Source: an uncultured Lachnospiraceae bacterium (GTDB taxonomy: Bacteria > Bacillota > Clostridia > Lachnospirales > Lachnospiraceae). Taken from it: a stretch of 64,000 nucleotides of DNA. The position numbers and the translations under genes were made by a program. The notes beneath the pieces were generated by a model, which saw only the letters and a list, made by a program, of their open reading frames with translations, was not told where the DNA came from and made no database searches. Positions 22,554 to 32,778 of the stretch are shown piece by piece (position 1 is the stretch's first letter; each line of letters starts with the position of its first letter). The DNA lies in the NCBI GenBank assembly GCA_947589315.1, contig CANPZE010000006.1, positions 18,813 to 82,812 of the forward strand, read 5' to 3'.

Positions 22554-24611
22554 ATGAACCATAAAATCAAGTTGAAAGGAACCTTGCGGACCTATCTGCG
22601 GTGGCCCTTGTTCCTGACAGCGCTGCTGGTGATCGCAGATATCCATATGTATACCGTCAATCCCCGGGCCGGTCTGGTGGGGGCGGCCTACAGCCTTTTG
22701 TTTGTGCTGGCGGCTCTCATGATTTTTTTTACCGGGAGAAAAGGAGTGCAGCGGGATCTGGTGCAATTTGCCCAGAATTATGCCAGCCTGCAGATGAAGA
22801 TGATGCAGGAAATGGCGCTTCCCTTTGCCGTCCTCAGCGTAGACGGCCATCTTCTGTGGGGAAACGATGACTTTGTAAAGATAGTGGTCAACAAAAAAGC
22901 GGCCAGAAGAAATATTGCTAATATATTTCCTGAGATCACCCAGGATAAGCTTCCTGAAGGAAATGAAGATGTTATGATCCATGTAACGAATGGAGAGAAA
23001 GCGTACCGGGCTGTCCTGAGGAAGATCCAGGCAACGCAGATGGCCCAGAAGGATGGGGAGAAAGGGCTTATCATGGATCAGCTTGTGGACGATGAGACCT
23101 TTATTGTTATGTTCCTGTATGACGAGACGGATATGCTGGCTCTGATCAGGGCCCGGGAAGCAGAGAATCTCATGGTGGGGCTGCTGTATATTGATAACTA
23201 TGATGAAATGCTCTCCAGCATAGACGATGTACGCCAGTCCCTGCTCAGCGCACTGATCGAGCGGAGAATTAATAAGTACATGCAGGAGATAGACGCCATT
23301 TCCAAAAAGCTGGAGAAAGATAAATTCTTATTCGTATTTAAACAGAAATATCTGGACGAATTAAAGAACGATCGCTTCTCAATCCTGGAGGAGGTCCGGG
23401 CGATCAATATCGGAAATGACCAGACCTGTACGATCAGCATTGGCATTGGCCTGGGGCATGGAAGCTTTACTGAGCGGTACGAATGGGCCCGGGCGGCCAT
23501 GGATCTGGCATTGGGACGGGGAGGCGACCAGGCGGTCATCAAGAATGGAGATAATGAGGAATTCTATGGAGGCAAGCGGGTACAGATCGAGCGCAATACC
23601 AGGGTCAAGGCGAGAGTTAAGGCGCATGCCCTGAAGGAACAGATCGAAGGCAAGGAGAGGGTGATCGTTATGGGTCATTCCATCGGGGACGTGGATTCCT
23701 TTGGAGCCTCGGTGGGAATTTACCGGATCGCCCATAGTCTTGCCAGAAGGGCGCATATCGTATTAGGGGATTGCGATTCCTCGGTAAAGCAGCTTCAGGA
23801 GAGGTTTTATACCAAGGAATATGAAGCGGATATGATCGTTGACGGAGACACAGCAAAAGAATTGATGGACGATAATACATTGCTGGTGATCGTAGACGTG
23901 AACAAGGCAAATTATACGGAGTGCCCGGAGCTGATCGACATGGCGCAGTCCGTTGTGGTGATCGACCATCACCGCCAGGCGGGAAAAGCAATCGATAAAG
24001 CAGTCTTATTTTATATCGAACCCTACGCCTCTTCTGCCAGTGAAATGGTGGCAGAGATCTCTCAGTATATCGGGAGCGGGTTAAAGCTTCGTCCGGCGGA
24101 GGCGGAAGCCATGTATGCAGGTGTAATGCTTGACACGAATTGTTTTACTGACAAGATAGGAGCCCGTACTTTTGAGGCAATGGCTTATCTGCGGCGCAGT
24201 GGCGCAGATGTGGTCCGCATCCGCAAGCTGTTCCGGGAAGATATTGAAGAATACAGGATCCGGGCGGAGGCGATCCGCAATACAGAAATCTATCTGGATG
24301 GCTATGCCATAGCAGTGTCCGGGACGGAAAATGTAGAAAGCCCTACTGTGCTTGGCGCAAAGATCGCCAATTCGCTGCTGGATATCAAGGGAGTGAAAGC
24401 TTCCTTTGTTCTGACAGATTATAATAAGAGAGTTTATATCAGCGCCCGCTCCATTGATGAGGTCAATGTGCAGGTAATGATGGAACGTCTGGGAGGAGGA
24501 GGCCATATTAACATGGCAGGAGCCCAGCTGACAGATTGCAGCGTGGATGCGGCCAAGGAAGTGATCCGGCAGATGCTGGATAAGATGATCGCAGATGGGG
24601 ACATTGTATAA
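22554..24611 (+). CDS. gdpP: Cyclic-di-AMP phosphodiesterase GdpP (YybT)
   Basis: 685 residues from ATG 22554 (GGAG nine bases upstream); ATG 22539 is an alternative. Two N-terminal membrane helices (about 15-65), a PAS-like domain (about 85-150), a degenerate GGDEF-like domain (about 190-325), then DHH/DHHA1 phosphoesterase. The DHH metal site shows GHSIGDVDS (374-382) and IDHHRQ (D471-H473), and the C-terminal substrate motif is [13 protein letters not shown]. Hydrolyses c-di-AMP to pApA, controlling osmolyte and wall homeostasis. Followed by rplI and dnaB as in Bacillus. Confidence 0.95.
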   Translation: MNHKIKLKGTLRTYLRWPLFLTALLVIADIHMYTVNPRAGLVGAAYSLLFVLAALMIFFTGRKGVQRDLVQFAQNYASLQMKMMQEMALPFAVLSVDGHLLWGNDDFVKIVVNKKAARRNIANIFPEITQDKLPEGNEDVMIHVTNGEKAYRAVLRKIQATQMAQKDGEKGLIMDQLVDDETFIVMFLYDETDMLALIRAREAENLMVGLLYIDNYDEMLSSIDDVRQSLLSALIERRINKYMQEIDAISKKLEKDKFLFVFKQKYLDELKNDRFSILEEVRAINIGNDQTCTISIGIGLGHGSFTERYEWARAAMDLALGRGGDQAVIKNGDNEEFYGGKRVQIERNTRVKARVKAHALKEQIEGKERVIVMGHSIGDVDSFGASVGIYRIAHSLARRAHIVLGDCDSSVKQLQERFYTKEYEADMIVDGDTAKELMDDNTLLVIVDVNKANYTECPELIDMAQSVVVIDHHRQAGKAIDKAVLFYIEPYASSASEMVAEISQYIGSGLKLRPAEAEAMYAGVMLDTNCFTDKIGARTFEAMAYLRRSGADVVRIRKLFREDIEEYRIRAEAIRNTEIYLDGYAIAVSGTENVESPTVLGAKIANSLLDIKGVKASFVLTDYNKRVYISARSIDEVNVQVMMERLGGGGHINMAGAQLTDCSVDAAKEVIRQMLDKMIADGDIV

Positions 24612-24649
24612 ATTCATGGTCAAAGAGAAAAGAAAGGGAGGTTAGCGCA

Positions 24650-25096
24650 ATGGAAGTTATCTTATTAGAGGATGTAAAGTCCCTGGGGAAAAAGGGAGAG
24701 GTTGTCAGTGTAAGTGAAGGATATGCCAGGAATTTTCTGTTGAAAAAAAAGCTGGGGGTAGAAGCCACAGCCAAAAATAAAAACGATCTGAAGCTTCAGA
24801 AACAGCATGAGGAGAAATTGGCCCAGGAGCGGCTGGATGCGGCGCGGGCCTTTGCAGAGGAGCTGAAAGATAAATCCATCACCGTATCTATTAAGACTGG
24901 TTCCGGCGGCAGAAGCTTTGGCTCCGTCTCCACCAAGGAGCTGGCGGCAGCGGCTAAGGAGCAGCTGGGCTATGAGTTGGATAAGAAAAAAATGATATTG
25001 GAGGAGCCCATCAAGAGCCCGGGGATCTTTACCATGCCGATCAAGCTCCATCCCAAGGTTACAGGAGAGCTGAAGGTGATCGTAAAGGGCGAATGA
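24650..25096 (+). CDS. rplI: 50S ribosomal protein L9
   Basis: 148 residues, standard length. N-terminal [19 protein letters not shown] and [12 protein letters not shown] form the rRNA-binding domain, then a long central helix (about 45-75) and a C-terminal domain with [15 protein letters not shown] and [18 protein letters not shown]9 sits at the base of the L1 stalk and aids frame maintenance. GGGAGG precedes the ATG. The gdpP-rplI-dnaB order is conserved in Firmicutes. Confidence 0.98.
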   Translation: MEVILLEDVKSLGKKGEVVSVSEGYARNFLLKKKLGVEATAKNKNDLKLQKQHEEKLAQERLDAARAFAEELKDKSITVSIKTGSGGRSFGSVSTKELAAAAKEQLGYELDKKKMILEEPIKSPGIFTMPIKLHPKVTGELKVIVKGE

Positions 25097-25138
25097 TGCG
25101 CCTGACAGGGCGGCAGGGAACAGGAAGGGTACAAACAG

Positions 25139-26482
25139 ATGGAAGAATCAGTGATCAAACGGATACCTCCCCATAATATAGAAGCGGAAAGAGCGGTGAT
25201 CGGTTCCATGATAATGGACGGGGATGCCGTGCAGATAGCTTCCGAACTGTTGACGGAGGAGGACTTTTATAGCGGCCAGTACGGCATACTTTTTCGCGCC
25301 CTGGTAGAGCTATACCAGCGGGGGATAGGAGCGGACCTGGTCACATTACAGAACCGGCTGCGGGAAATGGAGGTATCGCCGGAGTTAACCAGCGTGGAGT
25401 TTATTAGCGACCTTCTGAATAGCGTGCCGGTATATGCCAATGTCAAACATTATGCCCGTATTGTATATGAGAAATCTATGCTGCGCAGGCTGCTCAAGGT
25501 AACAGAGAATATTACCGGAAGCTGCTATCTGGATAAAAGCCCGATGGAAGACATTTTGGAGGATGCGGAGAAGCAAGTCTTTGATGTGCTCCAGAAACGA
25601 AACGGCAACGAATTTGAGAATATTGGAGACGTTGTTCTGCGCACGTTGAACAGTATTGAACAGGCGGCAAAAAACAAAGGCCATATTACAGGACTGGAGA
25701 CCGGTTTTCGGGATCTGGACTACAAGACCGCCGGCCTTCAGAAGTCTGACCTGATCCTGGTCGCTGCCCGCCCGGCCATGGGAAAGACAGCCTTTGTCTT
25801 AAACATAGCGGAATATGTGGCGCTGCACAGCACCAGCACAATTGCCCTGTTCAGCTTGGAAATGAGCAAGGAGCAGCTGGTGAAACGTATGCTGTCCATG
25901 AATTCCAAGGTAGATTCCCAGAAAATCCGTACCGGCAATCTGGAAATGGAGGAGTGGAGCAAGCTGGTAGAAAGCGTGCGCAGGCTGGGAAATTCCAATC
26001 TGGTCATTGATGACACGTCCGGCATTACCGCTTCTGAGATCCGTTCCAAATGCAGGCGCTTAAAAATAGAAAAAGGGCTGGATCTGGTTATCATCGACTA
26101 CCTGCAGCTAATGTCAGGGAGCGGAAAACGGTGGGGAGAGAACCGGCAGCAGGAGATATCCGAGATCTCCCGTTCCCTGAAGGTTATGGCCCGGGAGCTG
26201 GATGTCCCGGTCATTGCCCTGTCACAGCTGTCCCGCGCCGTAGAGCAGCGCCCGGAGAAGCGTCCCATGCTTTCAGACCTGCGGGAATCGGGAGCTATAG
26301 AGCAGGATGCCGATATGGTAATGTTCCTGTATCGGGATGAGTATTATAATGCAGAATCGGAGTATAAGGGACAGGCAGAGGTGATCATCGCCAAACAGAG
26401 AAGCGGTCCCACAGGCGCCATTCATTTAGCATGGCTCGCCCAGTATACTAAATTTGGAAACCTGGAACAAAAAAATACTTGA
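25139..26482 (+). CDS. dnaB: Replicative DNA helicase DnaB (Bacillus DnaC)
   Basis: 447 residues. Hexameric 5'-3' helicase of the replication fork. The N-terminal helical domain begins RIPPHNIEAERAVIGSMIMD. The RecA-like C-terminal domain contains Walker A ARPAMGKTAF (around 204-213), LFSLEMSKEQLVKRM, Walker B LDLVIIDYLQLM, and ALSQLSRAVEQRPEKRPMLSDLRESGAIEQDAD. The C-terminus is typical of the family, with no intein. AGGAAGGGT precedes the start. It is 42 bases after rplI, likely one transcript with gdpP and rplI. Confidence 0.97.
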   Translation: MEESVIKRIPPHNIEAERAVIGSMIMDGDAVQIASELLTEEDFYSGQYGILFRALVELYQRGIGADLVTLQNRLREMEVSPELTSVEFISDLLNSVPVYANVKHYARIVYEKSMLRRLLKVTENITGSCYLDKSPMEDILEDAEKQVFDVLQKRNGNEFENIGDVVLRTLNSIEQAAKNKGHITGLETGFRDLDYKTAGLQKSDLILVAARPAMGKTAFVLNIAEYVALHSTSTIALFSLEMSKEQLVKRMLSMNSKVDSQKIRTGNLEMEEWSKLVESVRRLGNSNLVIDDTSGITASEIRSKCRRLKIEKGLDLVIIDYLQLMSGSGKRWGENRQQEISEISRSLKVMARELDVPVIALSQLSRAVEQRPEKRPMLSDLRESGAIEQDADMVMFLYRDEYYNAESEYKGQAEVIIAKQRSGPTGAIHLAWLAQYTKFGNLEQKNT

Positions 26483-26558
26483 TTTGACAAAAGAAACTTA
26501 GTAGAATGAATGCGGTGTATTGCAATTGCCGTCGTGGACGGCGGAAATGGAGGAAATA

Positions 26559-27908
26559 ATGGCAAAACAGGTTAGATTTGACTATTCTTTAGTAGAAAAT
26601 ATGATTTCGGAGGATGAGTTAAAGGCGATGGAGAAGATCGCCAATGATGCAAAGGAAGTATTGTTGGGAAAAAGCGGCGCAGGAAGTGATTTCCTGGGGT
26701 GGATAGATCTTCCGGTGGATTATGATAAGGAAGAATTTGCAAGGATCCAGAAGGCGGCAAAGAAGATCCAGGGGGATTCCGAAGTCCTTCTGGTGATCGG
26801 AATCGGAGGTTCCTATCTGGGAGCCCGGGCCGCCATCGAATTTTTGAGGCACAGCTTTTATAATAGCTTATCCAGGGAACAGAGAAAGACCCCGGAGATC
26901 TATTACTGTGGTAACAATTTGAGCGGCACATATCTTTCCCAATTGATCGATGTGATCGGGGACAGGGATTTTTCAGTAAATATTATCAGCAAGTCCGGGA
27001 CGACTACAGAGCCGGCGGTGGCCTTCCGTATTTTTAAGGAAATGCTGGAAAAGAAATATGGCAAGCAGGGAGCCGCAGAGAGGATCTATGCTACCACAGA
27101 CAGGTCAAGAGGAGCATTGAAGAATCTGGCTGCGGAGGAAGGCTATGAGAGCTTTGTGGTACCCGATGATGTAGGAGGCCGCTTCTCCGTACTGACGGCA
27201 GTAGGACTTTTGCCGATCGCGGTCAGCGGGGCGGATATCACTAAATTGATGGAAGGCGCTGCTTCCATGCGTGAACTTTGTCTGAATAAGCCCTTTGCAG
27301 AAAACGATTCTGTAAAATATGCGGCAATCCGCAACATCATGCTGAGAAAGGGCAAGAATATAGAGATCCTTTGTAATTATGAGCCTGTATTCCATTATGT
27401 AGCGGAATGGTGGAAACAGCTCTTTGGTGAAAGCGAAGGAAAGGATCAGAGAGGCCTCTTCCCGGCATCTGTAGATCTGACTACGGATCTCCACTCCATG
27501 GGACAGTTCATCCAGGATGGAAGCCGGATTCTGTTTGAGACCGTTATGGAATTAGAGCAGCCTTCCTTTGACCTGACGATCCAGGAAGAGCCTGTAGACC
27601 TGGATGGATTGAATTATCTGTCAGGTAAGACGTTAGACTTTATTAATAAGAGCGCTATGAAGGGAACTCAGCTGGCACACACCGATGGAAATGCCCCGAA
27701 CCTTACTGTTAAGATACCCGAACAGAATGAGTATTATCTGGGACAATTATTCTACTTTTATGAATTTGCCTGCGGCGTCAGCGGATACATCCTGGGAGTG
27801 AACCCCTTCAACCAGCCAGGAGTGGAAAGCTATAAAAAGAATATGTTTGCGTTGTTGGGGAAACCTGGCTATGAGGAACAGAGGGAAGAATTGATCAAAA
27901 GATTATAA
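26559..27908 (+). CDS. pgi: Glucose-6-phosphate isomerase
   Basis: 449 residues from ATG 26559 (GGAGG upstream), the size of the short Firmicutes form. Interconverts glucose-6-P and fructose-6-P in glycolysis. Motifs: [14 protein letters not shown] (phosphate binding), [14 protein letters not shown], the catalytic Glu region ([34 protein letters not shown]) and [19 protein letters not shown] with the catalytic Lys. It is set apart from dnaB by a short gap. Confidence 0.97.
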   Translation: MAKQVRFDYSLVENMISEDELKAMEKIANDAKEVLLGKSGAGSDFLGWIDLPVDYDKEEFARIQKAAKKIQGDSEVLLVIGIGGSYLGARAAIEFLRHSFYNSLSREQRKTPEIYYCGNNLSGTYLSQLIDVIGDRDFSVNIISKSGTTTEPAVAFRIFKEMLEKKYGKQGAAERIYATTDRSRGALKNLAAEEGYESFVVPDDVGGRFSVLTAVGLLPIAVSGADITKLMEGAASMRELCLNKPFAENDSVKYAAIRNIMLRKGKNIEILCNYEPVFHYVAEWWKQLFGESEGKDQRGLFPASVDLTTDLHSMGQFIQDGSRILFETVMELEQPSFDLTIQEEPVDLDGLNYLSGKTLDFINKSAMKGTQLAHTDGNAPNLTVKIPEQNEYYLGQLFYFYEFACGVSGYILGVNPFNQPGVESYKKNMFALLGKPGYEEQREELIKRL

Positions 27909-27959
27909 TGGCGGACAATCCTGCAAGAGAGTTTTCCGGAACACTAAGGAGGGGTATCG

Positions 27960-28526
27960 ATGCTGTTATTTATGGATATGATTGATGAACCGTCAGATAA
28001 AGAAAAGTTCCGGGAACTTTATGAAGAGCATCATCGGCTGATGTATGTTGTAGCATACAAAATCGTAAGAAATGAAGAGGATGCAAAGGATGCCATACAG
28101 GATGCGCTGATTCGGGTAGCTAAAAATATACACAAAATAGAGAATCCCAGTTCGATAGCTGCCAGAAATTACTTAATGGTTATTACGAAAAACGCAGCTT
28201 TGAACGTAGTAAAGAAGAGGGATAGCAAAATAATAGAACGTCTGGGCAATGATCTCTATGTAGAATCCTGTCATAGCCCGGGGCCGGCTGAACTACATAT
28301 GCAAAAGGAGATAATCGAGCTTGCAGGGGAAGCCATTCTTTCTCTGCCAGAGAGGTACCGGGATTGCCTGTACTTAGATATTGTGGAGGGATACCGTTCC
28401 CGTGAGATTGCGGAGCTTCTGGGGATTAAAGACTGCACTGTACGGAAAAGGCAGCAGAGAGGAAGGCAGCTGCTGCGGGAGCTTTTGAAGGAAAGAGGGA
28501 TCATTGAAGAAGGAGAGAAGCCTTAG
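27960..28526 (+). CDS. Sigma-70 family (ECF-like) RNA polymerase sigma factor
   Basis: 188 residues; AAGGAGG upstream. Region 2 (about 20-90) has FRELYEEHHRLMYVVAYKIVRNEEDAKDAIQDALIRV. Region 4 (about 115-180) has ILSLPERYRDCLYLDIVEGYRSREIAELLGIKDCTVRKRQQRGRQLL, a helix-turn-helix for -35 recognition. No region 3 is seen, so it is ECF-type. No anti-sigma gene or membrane protein is adjacent, which is unusual; control may be transcriptional or by a distant partner. It precedes CIRCE-clpB but has no visible link to it. Confidence 0.88.
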   Translation: MLLFMDMIDEPSDKEKFRELYEEHHRLMYVVAYKIVRNEEDAKDAIQDALIRVAKNIHKIENPSSIAARNYLMVITKNAALNVVKKRDSKIIERLGNDLYVESCHSPGPAELHMQKEIIELAGEAILSLPERYRDCLYLDIVEGYRSREIAELLGIKDCTVRKRQQRGRQLLRELLKERGIIEEGEKP

Positions 28527-28563
28527 TGGACCCGGCATGGGAGCGGTCTATGTCCGGCTGAAA

Positions 28564-28609
28564 TTGTTAGCACTCACCTCTTGACAGTGCTAACAATACG
28601 TGGTATATT
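28564..28609 (+). promoter_or_regulatory. CIRCE element overlapping the clpB promoter
   Basis: TTAGCACTC (28567-28575), nine bases, CAGTGCTAA (28585-28593): a CIRCE operator for the HrcA repressor with one mismatch from consensus, flanked by TTG/CAA. Its spacer and right arm contain the -35 TTGACA (28581-28586), and TATATT (28604-28609) follows after exactly 17 bases. HrcA binding would therefore block RNA polymerase directly. Confidence 0.92.
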
Positions 28610-28714
28610 TTTCCCAACAAAAGAAATGCTATGGAATAGTACAGTTCTCAGGACTGTACCCAAACAGGCCGACCGAAGGCGTATAGTTGGCTGGCTGGGG
28701 AGAGGAGGATTGCC

Positions 28715-31285
28715 ATGAATATCAGTAGATTTACCCAAAAATCCCGGGAGGTAGTCCAGGGATGTGAAAAAGTTGCTATGGATTATGGGCATCAGGAAAT
28801 TGCCCAGGAACATTTATTAGCGGCCATGATGAGCGTAGAGGAGAGCCTGATTCCCGGGCTGATCGCCAAAATGGGGATAGAACCTGAGGTTTTCATGGCT
28901 CAGGTGGAAGGGCTGCTGAGCAAGCGTCCCAAAGTATCCGGCGGGCAGCCGTATATTGACCGGGCGTTGAATGAGGCGCTGCTCTATGGGGAAGATGAAG
29001 CAAAGAGGATGGGGGATGAATATGTTTCTGTGGAACATCTGTTTCTGAGCCTGCTGGCCCATCCCAGCAAGGAACTGAAGGAGCTTTGGAAGCAATGCCA
29101 GATCACGAGAGAGCGTTTTCTGCAGGCATTATCCCAGGTGAGGGGCAATCAGAGGGTTACCAGCGATAATCCTGAGGCCACCTATGATACTCTGTCCAGA
29201 TATGGCTATGACCTGGTAGAACGGGCGGAGGAAGGGAAATTAGATCCGGTGATCGGCCGGGACAATGAGATCCGCAATGTGATCCGCATTCTCTCCCGCA
29301 AGTCCAAGAATAATCCTGTGCTGATCGGAGAGCCAGGCGTAGGCAAGACAGCAGTGGTCGAGGGTCTGGCCCAGCGTATCGTGCGGGGTGACGTACCCGA
29401 TGGGCTGAAGGACAAAAAGGTTTTTGCCTTGGATATGGGCGCCCTGGTGGCAGGAGCCAAGTATCGGGGGGAATTTGAAGAACGGCTGAAGGCCCTGCTG
29501 GATGAGGTGAAAAAGAGTGACGGGCAGATTATTCTGTTTATTGATGAACTTCATACGATTGTGGGGGCCGGCAAGACGGAAGGAGCTATGGACGCCGGCA
29601 ACATGTTAAAGCCTATGCTGGCCAGAGGGGAGCTTCACTGCATTGGAGCAACGACCTTAGATGAGTACAGGATGTATGTTGAAAAGGATGCCGCACTGGA
29701 ACGCCGCTTCCAGCCGGTCATGGTCAATGAGCCTACGTTAGAGGATACGATATCTATTCTTCGCGGGATTAAGGACCGGTATGAGGTATTCCACGGAGTG
29801 AAGATCACGGATGCTTCTCTGGTGGCTGCAGCTACCTTGTCCAACCGGTATATCTCTGACCGGTTCCTGCCGGATAAGGCGATCGACCTGGTGGATGAGG
29901 CCTGCGCTATGATCAAGACAGAGCTGGACAGCATGCCGGCAGAGCTGGATGAGGTGCAGCGTAAGATCATGCAGCTAGAGATTGAAGAAGCGGCTCTGAA
30001 AAAGGAGACGGATCATTTGTCCCAGGAGCGCCTGGAGGCTTTGCAGCGGGAGCTGGCAGAGCTGCGGGAGACTTTTGCATCGCAGAAGGCCCAGTGGGAT
30101 AATGAAAAGGCGCAGGTGGATAAGGTTAATAAGCTAAAGGAAGAACTGGATGGGGTGCATACACAGATTGAGGCGGCCCAGCGGGAGTATAACCTGGATA
30201 AGCTGGCAGAGCTGCAGTATGGGCGTCTGCCGGAATTGGAGAGAAAGTTAAAGGAAGAGGAAGAGAGGGGCAGGCAGAGGGATACTTCTCTGGTCCAGGA
30301 GGCTGTCACGGAGGAAGAGATTGCCAAAATCATTTCCCGATGGACGGGAATCCCTATTGCAAAGCTGACGGAGGGAGAGCGGGAGAAAACCCTTCATCTG
30401 GAAGAGGAGCTCCATAAGAGGGTGATCGGCCAGGAAGAGGGCGTCCGCCTGGTATCCGAGGCGATTCTGCGTTCCCGCGCCGGGATCAAAGATCCCTCTA
30501 AACCTATCGGGTCCTTTCTGTTCCTGGGGCCTACCGGCGTGGGCAAGACGGAGTTGGCAAAGACTCTGGCCAGGGCATTGTTTGATGATGAAAATAATAT
30601 GGTCCGCATTGACATGAGCGAATATATGGAGAAATATTCCGTGGCCCGGCTGATCGGGGCGCCTCCTGGATATGTAGGCTATGAGGAGGGCGGGCAGCTG
30701 ACTGAGGCTGTTCGGCGTAAGCCTTATTCCGTTGTGCTTTTTGATGAAATAGAAAAGGCACATCCCGATGTGTTCAATGTGCTGCTGCAGGTGCTGGATG
30801 ATGGGCGGATCACCGATTCCCAGGGAAGGACGGTCGATTTTAAGAATACCATTCTCATCCTGACTTCCAATATCGGTTCTGCCTTTTTGCTGGAGGGCGT
30901 ACAGGCAGACGGCACGATCCGGGAGGAGACGAGGGCGCAGGTTATGGAATCTCTGCGGGCAGGCTTCCGGCCGGAATTCCTGAACCGGCTGGATGAGATT
31001 ATAATGTTCCGGCCGCTGTCTCAGAGCAATATCTCCGACATCATTGCGCTTTTACTGCAGGAACTGAATCAGCGCCTGCAGAACCGGGAGCTGAAGGTAG
31101 AGCTGACTCCCCGGGCTATTGATTTTATTGCCGGGGCGGCCTATGAGCCAGCATTTGGAGCGCGTCCGCTGAAACGATATCTCCAGAAGAATGTAGAGAC
31201 GCTTCTGGCCAAGAAGATACTGGAGGATCGGGTGCATACCGGGGAGACGATTGTGATCGATGAAGTAAATGGGCGTCTGCAGTAA
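28715..31285 (+). CDS. clpB: Disaggregase ATPase ClpB
   Basis: 856 residues (E. coli 857). With DnaK it extracts polypeptides from aggregates. The N-domain (about 1-145) starts [18 protein letters not shown], with Walker A GEPGVGKT at 205-212 (NBD1). A full-length middle coiled-coil domain (about 400-525) distinguishes it from ClpC/ClpA. NBD2 has Walker A GPTGVGKT at 605-612 and [26 protein letters not shown]. No ClpP-binding loop (IGF/LGF-type) is apparent. AGGAGG precedes the ATG. The upstream CIRCE/sigma-A promoter makes it a class I heat-shock gene here. Confidence 0.97.
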   Translation: MNISRFTQKSREVVQGCEKVAMDYGHQEIAQEHLLAAMMSVEESLIPGLIAKMGIEPEVFMAQVEGLLSKRPKVSGGQPYIDRALNEALLYGEDEAKRMGDEYVSVEHLFLSLLAHPSKELKELWKQCQITRERFLQALSQVRGNQRVTSDNPEATYDTLSRYGYDLVERAEEGKLDPVIGRDNEIRNVIRILSRKSKNNPVLIGEPGVGKTAVVEGLAQRIVRGDVPDGLKDKKVFALDMGALVAGAKYRGEFEERLKALLDEVKKSDGQIILFIDELHTIVGAGKTEGAMDAGNMLKPMLARGELHCIGATTLDEYRMYVEKDAALERRFQPVMVNEPTLEDTISILRGIKDRYEVFHGVKITDASLVAAATLSNRYISDRFLPDKAIDLVDEACAMIKTELDSMPAELDEVQRKIMQLEIEEAALKKETDHLSQERLEALQRELAELRETFASQKAQWDNEKAQVDKVNKLKEELDGVHTQIEAAQREYNLDKLAELQYGRLPELERKLKEEEERGRQRDTSLVQEAVTEEEIAKIISRWTGIPIAKLTEGEREKTLHLEEELHKRVIGQEEGVRLVSEAILRSRAGIKDPSKPIGSFLFLGPTGVGKTELAKTLARALFDDENNMVRIDMSEYMEKYSVARLIGAPPGYVGYEEGGQLTEAVRRKPYSVVLFDEIEKAHPDVFNVLLQVLDDGRITDSQGRTVDFKNTILILTSNIGSAFLLEGVQADGTIREETRAQVMESLRAGFRPEFLNRLDEIIMFRPLSQSNISDIIALLLQELNQRLQNRELKVELTPRAIDFIAGAAYEPAFGARPLKRYLQKNVETLLAKKILEDRVHTGETIVIDEVNGRLQ

Positions 31286-31302
31286 AAAGTTGCAGCTAAT
31301 AC

Positions 31303-31331
31303 TTGACGGACAGTGGATATGGGTGTATGCT
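31303..31331 (+). promoter_or_regulatory. Promoter of the SAM-riboswitch/metK transcript
   Basis: TTGACG (31303-31308), 17 bases, TATGCT (31326-31331), about 49 bases before the aptamer. Confidence 0.65.
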
Positions 31332-31379
31332 GTAATAGCATGCATGTAGCGCATATTATACACAATAGAATAAAGAGAA

Positions 31380-31475
31380 CTCTTATTAAGAGTGGTGGAG
31401 AGTGAAGGCTCTGTGAAACCACGGCAACCCCTGTATGGAAGGTGCCAATCTGAGCGAGGAATCGAACAATAAGAG
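31380..31475 (+). promoter_or_regulatory. SAM-I (S-box) riboswitch aptamer
   Basis: P1 arms CTCTTATT (31380-31387) and AATAAGAG (31468-31475) close the fold. Internal S-box landmarks are AAGAGTGGTGGAG, GAAACCACGGCAACC and GGTGCCAATC, with the final GAGCGAGGAA. S-adenosylmethionine binding stabilises the aptamer and favours the terminator at 31492-31521, shutting off metK. Confidence 0.96.
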
Positions 31476-31491
31476 GAGTTGAAGGCATTTC

Positions 31492-31521
31492 AAGTCCATC
31501 TTAGGATGGACTTCTTTTTTT
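31492..31521 (+). terminator. Riboswitch-controlled terminator before metK
   Basis: AAGTCCATC (31492-31500), loop TTAG, GATGGACTT (31505-31513), then CTTTTTTT. It is the expression platform of the S-box. Confidence 0.93.
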
Positions 31522-31577
31522 ACCTCTTTTCGATTGGTACGGTACAAAAGTGTGGATACAAAGAAATGGAGGACAAA

Positions 31578-32771
31578 ATGGAGAAAAAACTATTTACTTC
31601 GGAATCAGTGACAGAAGGACATCCGGATAAGATCAGCGACAATATTTCTGATGCGATCCTGGATGCGTTGATAGAACAGGACCCTATGAGCCGCGTTGCC
31701 TGTGAGACTGCCATTACTACAGATTTTGTGCTGATCATGGGAGAGATTACCACCAAGGCGAAGGTGGATTTTGAAAAGATAGCCCGGGAGACGATCCAGG
31801 AGATTGGATACGATTCTGAGGAAAAGGGCTTTGACTGCCATACCTGCCAGGTGAAGGTACTGCTGGATAGCCAGTCTGCTGATATTGCCATGGGTGTGGA
31901 TAAGGCATTGGAGGCCAGGGAAAAGCAAATGTCAGACCAGGAATTAGAAGCCATTGGCGCCGGAGACCAGGGAATGATGTTTGGCTATGCTACAGATGAG
32001 ACGGAAGAGCTGATGCCCTACCCTATTTCCCTGGCGCACAAGCTGACCCGCAGGCTGACCCAGGTGCGCAAAGACGGCACATTGCCGTATCTGCGGCCGG
32101 ATGGCAAAAGCCAGGTGAGTGTGGAGTATGACGAGAATGGCAAACCCATCCATCTGAATGCGGTAGTGTTGTCTACCCAGCATGCGGCAGAGGTAGCCCA
32201 GGAGCAGATTCATCAGGATATCCGCAAGCATGTCTTAGATGCTGTGCTGCCGCAGGAATTGGTGGATGACCGGACAAAAATATATATTAATCCCACCGGA
32301 CGTTTTGTGATCGGAGGTCCTAACGGCGACAGCGGCCTGACCGGGCGGAAGATTATTGTAGATACATACGGGGGATATGCCCGTCACGGCGGCGGCGCCT
32401 TTTCTGGAAAGGACTGTACAAAGGTGGATCGCTCCGCTGCTTATGCCGCCAGGTATGTCGCTAAGAATATCGTAGCAGCCGGGTTGGCCAGAAAATGTGA
32501 GATACAGCTTTCCTATGCCATCGGAGTGGCGCAGCCTACCTCCGTTATGGTAGATACCTTTGGGACCGGAAAGCTGCCTGACAATCAACTGGTAGAGATC
32601 ATCCGGGAACATTTTGACCTGCGTCCCGCCGGCATTATCAAAATGCTGGATCTGCGCCGGCCGATCTACAAGCAGACTGCGGCTTATGGGCATTTTGGAA
32701 GGGATGATCTGCAATTACCCTGGGAACAGACAGACAAGGCAGAGGAACTGAGAACTTATCTGGGGAGGTGA
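31578..32771 (+). CDS. metK: S-adenosylmethionine synthetase
   Basis: 397 residues from ATG 31578 (GGAGG upstream). Makes SAM from methionine and ATP. Motifs: [41 protein letters not shown], the P-loop-like [27 protein letters not shown], and a C-terminus with [16 protein letters not shown]. The in-frame extension upstream lies in the riboswitch terminator and is not translated. Feedback control by the preceding SAM-I riboswitch is direct product repression. The cca gene follows after 7 bases. Confidence 0.98.
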   Translation: MEKKLFTSESVTEGHPDKISDNISDAILDALIEQDPMSRVACETAITTDFVLIMGEITTKAKVDFEKIARETIQEIGYDSEEKGFDCHTCQVKVLLDSQSADIAMGVDKALEAREKQMSDQELEAIGAGDQGMMFGYATDETEELMPYPISLAHKLTRRLTQVRKDGTLPYLRPDGKSQVSVEYDENGKPIHLNAVVLSTQHAAEVAQEQIHQDIRKHVLDAVLPQELVDDRTKIYINPTGRFVIGGPNGDSGLTGRKIIVDTYGGYARHGGGAFSGKDCTKVDRSAAYAARYVAKNIVAAGLARKCEIQLSYAIGVAQPTSVMVDTFGTGKLPDNQLVEIIREHFDLRPAGIIKMLDLRRPIYKQTAAYGHFGRDDLQLPWEQTDKAEELRTYLGR

Positions 32772-32778
32772 CAATATC

